Part shown: positions 1-9,652 of the stretch, in pieces
Numbering within the stretch: the stretch's first letter is position 1
Layout: every line of letters begins with the position of its first letter
Source: Immersiella caudata
Lineage: Eukaryota > Ascomycota > Sordariomycetes > Sordariales > Lasiosphaeriaceae
DNA length: 64,000 nt
Reading direction: 5' to 3'
NCBI GenBank assembly: GCA_030512335.1
Contig: JAULSU010000006.1
Coordinates: forward strand, 3,720,001-3,784,000
Made by a program: the position numbers and the translations under genes
Notes under the pieces: model-generated
Database searches by the model: none
Seen by the model: only the letters and a program-made list of their open reading frames with translations
Told to the model about the DNA's origin: nothing

Positions 1-46
1 AGCCGCGCAGTCCAACACTTCAAAGCAGACCATCGGTACCACGTCC

Positions 47-1642
47 ATGTCCGCAATCCCATCGGTGTTTCAGACCTTGGGCCTGGCCTTCCAGAGAGTC
101 GGAGCAAACCGCAGCCAACCAGGCACAAGCCCTGGAAACGGCCGCCAGATACGTACCTTGTTGTTGCAAAAGTCTCACACCCTGAGCGACCAAGATTTCC
201 ACTCGTTCGTTCTGTTCAGCCCAGACAATGGCGTCTCACGGGCCTACATCCTCAGCTCGGAGCGTGCGCCTACCCGCCCTAGAGCTCCCGATCGGGAGGG
301 CAACTGGTTAGCTTACTGGGTACAGCGACCCGAAGACAGACTCGGCGTCCTCACGCTTCTGGGAGTGGCATTGGGGCTTATAGGATATGTGCTTCAATTC
401 CAGGGATTGCGTGCCCTCAATTGGACGGCATCCATTTCCCAGCTCGTATGTCTAGCCTTGATGACGCTATTGAGAGCATGGGTTCGCCGAGGTCTCATCG
501 CGAAGCCTATTGCGAAAAGAGTGCTGGAAGACCACGAGATGGATTATTTATCCATCCTCATGGCATCAAGCACCAGCGGCAACTTTTGGCCCGCCAAGAG
601 AGACGGGGAAAGCTTTTCATCGATGACGGATGCAGACATGACATGGGAAGTAGTGACGTCGTACGATAACAGATGTGGGATCGGCATTTGGTCCGGAGCA
701 CCGGAGTCAGCTTCAGGGCGACACATGCAAGAATCCCCATCCAACTCAGCCTCTAGCTCGGATGAGTCCTATTACCGAGTCGCCTATACCACGCATTATC
801 CCCAGACTCAGTATTCACATTACATGTTTGGACGATCGGAGCCGGTGTACGAAAAGATACCGATGGGGAGGATGAGAAGACGCATGAAAAGGGAGCTTCC
901 AAAACATGCAGCGAGTTCTAGCAACGACCCAAAGGCTCCCGGAACCGACGTTCGAGTGACATCGCTCCCGTTCACAGATAGCCTGGAAGGCCCTGCAGCA
1001 CGCGCACTGGCTATCAGACAGCGTTTGGGGCGGATTACCCTGCTACCCGGACTAGCTTCCGGTCTCGCCATCGCTGTTGCTGACTCGGTCGAAGCAGTTA
1101 TGGCGAGTCACAGCCTTTTCGAAGATGCCTTCATTCATGAATATCAAACTTTCTCCTGGGCCTTGGAAGTCAATCTCGGCCCCACGAGAACACGCGGTCA
1201 AGTTCAGTTCTCGGTGGACAGAAAGAGAGGCACTTGGAAAATGGATCCTTCCAAAGTCGACGCCGCGCTGTCTCTATGGCTCTATCACTGCCATAGAGTG
1301 GAGGATAGACATTCAACGGATCGGTCGAGCGCAGATTGGCTACGCCAGGAAAGGAGTTCGAGGCGAATGATTAGCAGAGTCGTTGCTGCAAGCGATATCT
1401 CCCAGATTAGAGACATGAAATGGTGGATGGGAGACATGATTGAGAATGTCCCGTCAGCAGCCGGAAAGGGAAAGGCCATGCGGCAACGGCCCGATCCTCT
1501 CAAATCGGTCACCGTCATTGGTTTCATGGGGTTGGAAGAGAGTCAACAGGGCAGGCTGGATGATTTCGGTGATCAGAACACCACTGGTATGGTGACCCCT
1601 CAACTACCTTTTTCACCGGGCGGATACCTATAGCGCTCCCAT

Positions 1643-1683
<41 letters not shown>

Positions 1684-4042
1684 CTGACAATCTGAACCCC
1701 GAAAAGATCCAGGAACTACCACGACAATACTCTCACTGGAAGCAGCGCTAGCCCAGCACATCTTTATGTCTTTTATGTGGGCGATTGCGAAATCGGTATC
1801 GGCGGTCAAGCTTGAGCAAAACAGCACAACCTCGGTAACGCGTCGCGAGAATTTCCGCGTCGACGAGCCAGAAACCATCCTAACCCTGCGACTCGAGAAC
1901 GATGTGCTTGGCGGGCTGTCGAGCACAATCAGCCAAAGCGGCCTGGGCACCATCGAAGACGCCTATGCCTGCATCATTTCCCCGCTCAGCCATTTGCAAA
2001 AGCTGCCGAATAAAGCCGTGGTAAATTTTGTCCGGCAAAGGCTCCGAGATCAAGAGCGCTTGACCGACTGGGATGCGTGGAAAACAGTCGTGACGATGTA
2101 CAGGGAATTGTTCGGCGCCCTGCGACCCCATGATTCCCAAGGTGCTGCCGGCCCGATTGGCAACATCGGTGCCACTTTGATCCATCTGTGCTGGGCTCTT
2201 GCGTACAACAAAGCGCAGAAAGAGAAGCAGAAACGGACAGACGGGCTCGAGCAGATGGGCGACTTGATAACCGATCTCGTCCACGTTCTCGACCGGCCTT
2301 GTCGCCAGCAAGGCCTACCCGTCAGCACCGTGCTCGAGGAATTCAAGAGTCTCTACCATGCGGGCCGAGACTTTGACCAGGTCGAAATACCGATTCCCGA
2401 AAACGGTGCAGATAAAGAGGAGAACCGCCCGGACGATTGGTCGCGTGGTATGCGCCAGAGGGATCCCGATGAACGCCGCAGGGCCTTCGGAAGGCTGCTT
2501 GGGCATCCGCACGTCTTCCAAAAAATTGACGAGACGCGACAAAGAAACGCCCACAAGAAGATCAAGGCAGACCTGAACGTTCGAATTCGGGATTTTTTCG
2601 ACTGGACGCCGCTACATTACTCGGCAGCGCGCGGCAACTTGCATGCCGTCCAACGGCTTCTCAAGTTGAACGCAAACCCCAACGTCACGGACTTGGCTGG
2701 GTGGACTCCCCTCCACTACGCGGTCCAAGCCGCAAAGATAGCCGAGGGATCGTCAAGTGCAATATCCATAGTTCGAGAGCTGCAACAACACTACGGCGCG
2801 AGCGCTGACCTGGGAGGCAGGGATGGCATCTGCGCTTTGCACTGCGCAGCGCGCAAGGCCACGAGCGAGCTTACCGACGTGCTCCTTCAGGGAGGCGCCA
2901 GCGTGGATCTGCAAGACAACTCCGGCATGACTGCGTTGCACTGGGCGGCGTACTCGAGGTCCGCTGAGCCCGTCAAGGCTCTGCTGCGCAGGGGTGCGTA
3001 TCGTTCAGCGCGCGACGAGTACGATCGAACTCCATTACATGTGGCTGCCCTTCGAGGTACGTAACCTATCTGCCCGAGCGCATACCCCTCCCTGACTCTG
3101 AGGATTCTCTAAAATCTGTTTTTGCTTTTTTTTTTCTTTTTCTTTTTCTTTTTTTTCTTTTTTCTTTTTTCTTCTTTTTTTCTTTTTTCTTTTTTCTTCT
3201 TTTTTTCTTTTTTCTTTTTTCTTCTTTTCTTCTTTTTTTTTTTTTTTCTTTTTCTTTCTTTCTTTCTACCTGTTGCTTACATTAATCACTCTCTCTATCT
3301 CAGGCTGCGGATCACACAGTGGAGAGTTGCCGGACCCTGCACCAGACACAGTAGCATCGTTGTTGGCGGCGGACAACACTGGTGAGGTCCGTGCAATCGA
3401 CCGGGACGGCCGAACGCCATTGCATCTAGCCGCAAAGGAAGGTAACAGCGCTGAGACAGCTGTTCTGCTGCATCATTCAACTTCGGGGCCCACCTCTGAA
3501 CGTGAGTGTGCTAGGATTTCATTTCATGATAACTCTGGCTGACCACATACACACCTAACCTAGTCATATCTGAGGATAACGACGGCTGCACGCCTCTAGA
3601 TATCGCCATCATTCACTCCCCTGACAAGACAGCACCATTGATCCTGCAAAAGGTCGAGTCGGATGGCGTTGCAAACATGCAAGTGGCGCTAACAACGGCG
3701 ATAATCTTTGGACGCCACTCTCTTATTGAAAGAATATCCAAAATGGTAGCTGACGAGAGCTTCATTCGCGGGCTGCTGGAGAGCGTCAAGACGGTCAGGG
3801 ACGTCATCGGAAGCATGGGAGATTACCCAGTGGATTACTTTGATTACGCTGTCACTGTCATTCTCAACGCGCCTGGGACTCCGTTAGGTCGCGGGAAATT
3901 CTACATCAGCCGGTGCGAGGAGGTGATAAAGTCACAATCGCGCCATTATTATGACTTGGACGAGACGCGGGTTATTCTGCACAAGCGCCTTGGTGGAACT
4001 GAAGGGAATATGACTGAAGACGAGCTAGACTATGGGTATTAG
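47..4042 (+). CDS. Membrane-anchored ankyrin-repeat protein (5' end probably outside window)
   Basis: Four exons fit one frame: 47-1586, 1713-3056, 3304-3501 and 3564-4042, giving 1,186 codons. The introns have donors GTATGG, GTACGT and GTGAGT; the first carries a GCTGAC branch site before its CAG. The frame is open back to the window edge with no stop, so the ATG at 47 may be internal. Residues about 100-146 hold two hydrophobic segments. The stretch near residues 380-420, around KRGTWKMDP, resembles a region common in large Pezizomycotina ankyrin and STAND-like proteins (from family knowledge, not a search). From about residue 810 several ankyrin repeats follow (WTPLHYSAARGN, WTPLHYAV, MTALHWAAYS, RTPLHVAALRG, RTPLHLAAKEGN). 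The C-terminal 160 residues are non-repetitive. A membrane-attached adaptor is the likely role; its partner is unknown. Each of the first two introns is filled by a simple repeat. Unlike other genes of this type in the window, it appears intact. Confidence 0.8.
1645..1681. repeat. (AT)n microsatellite inside intron 1
   Basis: An uninterrupted AT dinucleotide run lies between the GTATGG donor at 1587 and the CAG acceptor ending at 1712 of the ankyrin gene. Confidence 0.95.
3125..3268. repeat. Polypyrimidine (T/C) low-complexity tract in intron 2
   Basis: About 145 nt of T-runs broken by single C residues lie between the GTACGT donor at 3057 and the TCAG acceptor ending at 3303. Together they make a 247-nt intron, long for this window. 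Apparent reading frames in the tract are low-complexity artefacts. Confidence 0.95.
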
Positions 4043-4273
4043 TTAGGCTGTAAGCCGAGCGGATGTGACAGGAACTGCACGGTCGAGACTAGAGCCCTAA
4101 CGCAAAGGAAACGCCCAAAACGCCAGATATAGGACTGCGCTTTGCCAAATCGGGTGTTTCAGCCCACTCTATCCCGGTTGCCGTAGCTAACAGCTAGGTC
4201 TAAGTGGGTAGTTTTTGCCCAGTTGGTGTCGGCGTGCATCGCAACCGTGGCCTGCCGCCCATCCTGTTGACAG

Positions 4274-4275
<2 letters not shown>

Positions 4276-4353
<78 letters not shown>
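4276..4353. repeat. (GT)39 microsatellite, tail of the SINE-like element
   Basis: A perfect GT run of 78 nt, equal to (CA)n on the minus strand. It lies at the end of the SINE-like element farthest from its tRNA-like head. Its first bases overlap the left copy of the flanking direct repeat. Confidence 0.97.
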
Positions 4354-4354
<1 letters not shown>

Positions 4355-4768
4355 CAGGTCTTGTTAGGTCTACTTCTAGGCCCAAAGGGCCGCGATAGCT
4401 ACTGACTAACTTAGTACGGATGCCTCCTAAGCCTTCTTGGAGGGGAAAACCTCTTTCGGATACAAAACCCCCATTTATCTCCGTTATCATAATAACATTT
4501 GCCCTCCCTAGGCCTGACCTTGTAGATCCTCCCTTTTCGAACGTGCGAATAAGGGCGCGCTCCAACTAACTGCTTAGCGAGCAGGCAGCCTTTTCGTTGG
4601 CTGGGTTCGATTTACTTCGAACCTGACTAGCCTAGCCGTTCTTGGCTGCATTCAGCTTTTTCCCGTTTGCTCGGAAAAAGGCCAGTTTCCCCATGCCGGA
4701 CTCGTACCGTACCGACTACCCCTTTAAGAGGCACTCAGGCGCGTACCACTGCGCCATGGGGTGTAGAT
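4282..4768 (-). mobile_element. tRNA-derived SINE-like retroposon with target-site duplications
   Basis: Read on the minus strand, the element starts with a tRNA-like head at 4761-4689. The head has a perfect 7-bp acceptor pairing (CCCCATG/CATGGGG), a pol III A-box-like TGGCGCAGTGGT (4756-4745) with a GCGC/GCGC D stem, and a B-box-like GGTACGAGTCC (4708-4698) that differs from the GGTTCGANTCC consensus at one base. A T5 run follows at 4679-4675. The anticodon arm does not fold, so this is not a working tRNA gene. A body of about 320 nt follows, including a GGTTCGA/TCGAACC inverted repeat near 4604-4623, and the element ends in (CA)39. The direct repeat AGCATGTGTG lies on both sides, at 4272-4281 and 4769-4778. 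The GT half of the left copy is repetitive, but AGCAT is not. The structure fits a retroposed SINE. Confidence 0.6.
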
Positions 4769-4778
4769 AGCATGTGTG

Positions 4779-5207
4779 ATGCGGACCCGGCGAACGGCGA
4801 TGGACATGCCCGTCACGGTTGTCACACGCCCAGGGCCCAGGCTGGCTTCCGACGTTCGTCGCAAAGAGACCTGGCTTGTGCGTTTCAGACATTGGCCTGC
4901 CTGCATAGTGGGGGTATTCTCGACACAGAAAGAACCCCCCACGCGATTTTTCCATGTCATTTCGATTCGGCTAGTGCGCCTGCCACAGGCTTAGGCGCAG
5001 TCTCGTGTCTAGCCAAAAGAGTGCGGAGAGGAGCATCTATCAGTATTATCTCATGGTGTTCCAACTATCTTGAAAAGCCAACAAAAAGTTGTCAAAAAGT
5101 CAGGAAATGGCAGGCATCTCCTCGCGTATCTGCGCCTGAAATAGGTTGGTGGTGAAATGTCTTGCCGTCAACCTCATGAAAGCCGGCCGCAGTGGAAGCT
5201 TTTGGTA
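4779..5207. other. Intergenic, no gene seen
   Basis: This stretch lies 3' of the ankyrin gene and of the SINE-like element, up to the stop codon of the minus-strand gene. Open frames here are short, overlap on both strands and show no recognisable protein. Confidence 0.6.
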
Positions 5208-8200
5208 TCACTTCCCCTTCCCCTCCTCCTGCTCCTTCAGCACCTCCAGCGCATTCATCGGCACCACATCTCCCATGCCCATCTGCACCCCGACCTTGAA
5301 GTAGTAATCCGCACTCCCATCAAGGTCTGGATCCCCAAACTCCTCCTCCACGTTCGGATCGGTCCAAATCTCTGTCAGCTTTACCTGATATGAGCCCAGG
5401 GGGTTGACTTCGCCCTCTAGATCGAGCGTGATGAAGGCCGTTGGCTCCATGCGGAACTTCTTGATGGCCTTGCCGTCTTCGTCTTTGCCCGTGGGCTCGA
5501 TGAAGAATTTGAAGACGGCTCCTTCTTCTTCAGGACGGGCGCGAAGGGTAGTTGAGGGCATGTTGGTGCATTTAACAGTCCAGGTGTTGGCGGGCGGGGG
5601 CTTGGCGACGGGAGGTTTGGCGACAGGAGGTTTGGCGACGGGAGGTTTGGCGGCGGGAGGTTTGCTGGTCGCAGAGGGCTTGGTGATGACGGGCAGCTTT
5701 CCGGTTGGTGGGTTGGATGGCGGAGCGTCGGCGCTGTTGTCCTTGCCCTCTGCCGCTTCTTCGGACGGGCCCTGGTCTTTGCCCTCATCAGGCTTCTTAG
5801 GTTCCGGCTTCTCGGGTTCCGGCTTCTTGGGTTCCGGCTTCGGAATGGCGTTGAGATCCCCCCACTTCAGCGGATTCTTCTCCTTGAAAATGGGCTTGTT
5901 GTCAGACTTTGCGATGGGCACAAATGTGACGACGAGACGTTTGAACCCGAGAGCTCCCGAGCCAATCGATGCGTTGGTCGCGACGAGGCGAAAGTGCTGC
6001 CGATTTTCACTGCCGCTGCCGTTCACGGGAGCCAGACTGCCCGACCACACGAGATGTGCCGGCTTCAGCTCCTTGTCGACCCTGAGGATCGGGTCGGCCG
6101 CAACTGGCTTGGATTGTACCGGCTTGGGCTTTTCGTACTTCATGAGGCCTGGCGGCCGGACCGAGATGCGACTTCCGTCATGTCTGTGTTCTGTTGCGTC
6201 AGCCATCTTGTGCCACAAAAGCTTGCACGGGCATCCCCCATTTAGAAGAACTTACTTGGCGTATGTGATGTCGGCGACCAGATCGCCACGGGCGCTCAAC
6301 ATGGGCTTCCCGAACACGAGCTCTCCTGCGCCAGGGTACGTGAACTGCCCAGCGCTGGCGCAGCGCCCGACAAGCGTCTTGTCCATGGTTCCGACGATCG
6401 ACTTGAGCTTGTCCGCCATGTTTTTCGAGATCTTGACGTTGGCATCATGCAATACGTATTTCATATTGCCTGGCACGATTTTGATGTCCGCCGGAAGATT
6501 GGTGTCAGGGTTGACCCCAGTGATTCGGGGTTGAATCACACCGTTTTTGAGAATGGGATCATTCGCAGCCTCCTTCGTTCTCTCGAGCTCGAGGCCAAGG
6601 CTCCAGGAACCTAAAGTTTCAAATCTGAAGGAATCCATCGTTAGCAGTTATTACAAGAGGCCCCTGATGAAATGGGAAGACAAAGAAAAAGAAAAAGAAA
6701 AAGAAAAAAAGAAAAAAAAAAAGAAAAAAAAAGTCGGCGACATACTCGCCCCAATAGCAATTTCTGTTGAAGTCCGGGTTCGAACAGTAAACCTCGTAGT
6801 GATTGTATTTCATGCCGCCTGTGATTTTGAACTTGGAAGCGAGCGGCTCCCAGGTGACGGTGACGTCCATGCTGGCTGAGATCTCGTACTGTCTGTAAAA
6901 TGGTGCCTGCTTGCAAGTGCTGTAGTTGTGCGTGTACTTCCCCTTGGGATCGGAGCGGCTGCCAGGCGCAATGATGTAGTCGCTCCACTGGTATGTCCCG
7001 GGGGAAATGTACTTGAAGGCAAAGAAATCATTGGTGTAGTCGCCCCGGTTGATGTTGGGGTCTGGGAGTCTGGCCTTGTCTTCCGGGTCGTCGGGCATCC
7101 CACCAAAGGCAAAACGAGGGTTGAATTGATCGTTTCTGTCATCGTCAACCCTCATCTCGGGCCTCAGCGGGATAACTTGCCAGGCTCTGCAGAGGTCCTG
7201 CAGGATGGGCAAGATATGCTGGTGCATAAAGAGTCTGTGGTCGATGACGAAGCTGCCGTCAAACCCGCCTCTTCCACCAACCGCCGGCTCCGACAGATTG
7301 GCAGTGAATGGCAGCCTCTTGAACTCGGGCAAATCCCTTTCCTTGCCGCTCAGCTTGGATTCGCACGTCTCGCAGTAGACCAGGCAGTTGTTGTCCCGAT
7401 CGCGAATCCCCTTCAAGGGAAACTCCTTGGGCGGCTGGTACGACTGGATCTCTTGCTCGTTCCAATACGGGTAGGTTTGCAGGTACAGGTGCTTTGGCAC
7501 TATTTCTCAAGTCAGCTCTGTCAAAGAGGGGTGGAAAGCAACGGACTTACCAAAGGTCGGAAGCGGATTGTCTAGAGAGCTTGCCGTTAGATAATGATAC
7601 ACGCCACAATTTTCCCAGGCCAGCTCGGCTTACCTTCTGGCTGAGGCACACGAACTTGGAGCCCCAGCGTGAAGAATGCAGACAGCCGATGAGCCGTAGC
7701 CCAGTTTGTAATGACAGACTTCAGCTTGGTGTACTTTCTCTCGTTATCGTCATCAGCCTCGGCCCAATCGTCAAGCTTGATCCGAGTTCCGTTGGGGCCA
7801 GGACAGGTTGACAACTGCGTGTTGGGAAGACCCCACTTGACCGCTATGCTCCTGTTAGCAATGGAAGACTAAAATGACCACGGAGATGTTGTGCTTGCGA
7901 CCCACAGTTGATAGCGGCAAAGAGGCGATGGATAGAATACTCTCCAGGTTTCATGAAAACTTTTTGGTTGGGAGGAGTGGCAGTTGGCGGAGCCTCGACT
8001 GGTACGGGCTGAAGGAACTCGTGGGTCTTGTTCAGCTCCTCGAGGGCTCGCGCCGCAACAGCAGCAGCTTTCCTCGCAGCCGCGGCTGCCTTCGGGTCTT
8101 GGGGGATTTCGGCGCCGGCTTTGGGCGGTTCAGACACCGTCATCTCGTCCAGGTTTGCCGAGACGGCTATCTCCCAGCCAGTGAGATCAGTTCCCTCGTC

Positions 8201-8566
8201 GCTGGACGACGTTACCAGCAGGCCCGACCGAAATCTGCCTCCATGTCAGTGGCAACTCCAGGGCAGAGACAAGTCAACGTACCGAAGTTTGTACCATATG
8301 AACGGGGTTGCATTGTCGAAATCGAGCAAAATGTGCGGGGGGTCCATCCGCGCCTTGATCTTGCCTTCGGTGATGTCGCCCTCGAACCATTCGAGCGGCA
8401 TCGTCTTTTTCTCATCGCCGAGAATCGCAAAGGCTTGCTCGAAGTTGCGGTTGATGGCGCCCTGCGACAGCGCACACACCTGGTCATAGTACTCTTTGAA
8501 CGTCTTTCCATTTGTGGCCGACTCCTTGTCGGTGCTGAGAGACAAGTTGTAGCGTCCGTCCGGCAT
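5208..8566 (-). CDS. Unrecognised 980-aa protein divergent to the TcA-like gene (possible TULIP/P47-type fold)
   Basis: Seven exons join in frame: 8566-8283, 8234-7906, 7843-7634, 7571-7551 (21 nt only), 7499-6746, 6624-6256 and 6183-5208, for 980 codons. All introns are GT-AG and several have CTGAC or CTAAC branch sites. There is no signal peptide and no clear membrane helix. The N-terminus (ALSQGAIN near residue 33, then an acidic strand-rich region and a WEIAVSANL segment) reminds me of bacterial and fungal TULIP/P47-like lipid-binding proteins; this is weak inference. An Ala/Lys-rich helix lies near residues 130-150. The middle has aromatic beta-type stretches. The C-terminal exon holds an EPKKPEPEKPEPKKP repeat and a KPPVA tandem repeat, then an acidic domain ending KEQEEGKGK. 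It is transcribed away from the TcA-like gene across 1,086 nt, so co-regulation is possible. Function unknown. Confidence 0.75.
6671..6732. repeat. (GAAAAA)n-type purine tract in an intron
   Basis: It lies wholly inside the 121-nt intron 6745-6625 of the minus-strand gene, where it reads as T-rich pyrimidine between the GTATGT donor and the TTCAG acceptor. Confidence 0.9.
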
Positions 8567-9652
8567 GATGGGCGATGCGGTGTTGGGGGATGACTTGAGA
8601 GTTTCTGATCTTGGTGAGTTGGGAAGCAGGATCTGAGCTCACGGAAGGTGGGTAGAAATGGGATGTGAGCGTCGGGCGTATCAAAGGTTGAAGACCGGCT
8701 GGTAGGGTCGTGAAATTGAAGAATCGAGGATGTACCCCTCGTCTTCCGACAGGCGTCAGTGGCAGTCACCGGATGTTGCATCTTCCGTGGTTTGTCGGTC
8801 TAGACCATTTTGTCGCTGCATCTCCATCAACAAACAGGCGGGCTTTCAATTGGTCAGGCAGGTGTCCCCACTCTAGCTGAGGTACGCGTGAGGAGGCACG
8901 ACCCGGGCCTGCATCCGGGCCCTTTCCTCATCCGAATCCCTCAGCATGCCCAAAAGCGATCGGAACTTCTGCTCTCGGATTAGTTTGAGCTTGCCAACAT
9001 TCCCGGACAATTCATGGGCTCAGTTGTGAAAGCTCTTTGCCTGCCTAGAACCCGAGAAATCCAGCCACCATGCAAAGTTTTCAGAAACTAGTTATGGTTT
9101 CGCATGCATCGAAAGTCGAGACCGAGTTCTTCATTCACGCTGAATGGCCCGGCTTGCAGCATGCAACTTGTTTTCCACGTCTCAGCTCGCACCCGGCGGC
9201 GGCTATTGCGGAGGTAGCCGCATTGAGTTTTACTTTCTCGACGCTTGCAGCGAGATGCATCATCTGCTCGACGGAAAGGGCTCAGACTGGTTAATGGTCG
9301 CATTTTCAGCTTCGCCAAACTATGCAGCTGTGCAGCATGGAGAGGACGTGGACCACGGAGGGGCAAAATCCGGACCCCTGAAAGTATGCCCCACACTCTC
9401 AACAAACGCCGAGAATCGCAGCCACTGTCACAGCAAGCCCAGGAGTCCACCAGTCGAGCGGAGCTTTGGTGATTGTGAACAAACCGGACTACGAGTCCGA
9501 GAAGCAGCGCCGCAAGAAACGAGGAGAAAATAACGAACCCGGACGAACAGAAATTCATCTCAAGTCAGTATATCGCAGTCCAGACCATTGAGTGACAAGC
9601 CGAACAGTGATATTAAGCACGGTGCAACAGACCACAACGTATTGGCCTCAAA
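8567..9652. other. Divergent intergenic region (candidate shared promoter)
   Basis: It holds 1,086 nt between the two divergent start codons at 8566 (minus) and 9653 (plus). No convincing gene is present. The longest frames are a 156-codon minus frame (9558-9088) and a 129-codon plus frame (9144-9533); they overlap and lack recognisable domains. No clear TATA box or known operator was found by eye. Regulatory function is inferred from geometry only. Confidence 0.5.

Noticed and set aside
4689..4761. Functional tRNA gene
   Set aside because: Acceptor and D stems and pol III boxes are present but the anticodon and T stems do not pair; treated as a SINE head.
5404..6534. 376-codon plus-strand frame rich in Gly, Leu and Ser
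   Set aside because: It lies antisense to the spliced 980-aa gene, crosses its intron 6255-6184 and has the composition expected of a mirror of the Pro/Lys repeats.
9088..9558. 156-codon minus-strand frame with a hydrophobic N-terminus in the divergent intergenic region
   Set aside because: The start looks signal-like but the rest has no recognisable domain, overlaps a plus frame of similar size and has no splice partners. A small secreted protein cannot be excluded.
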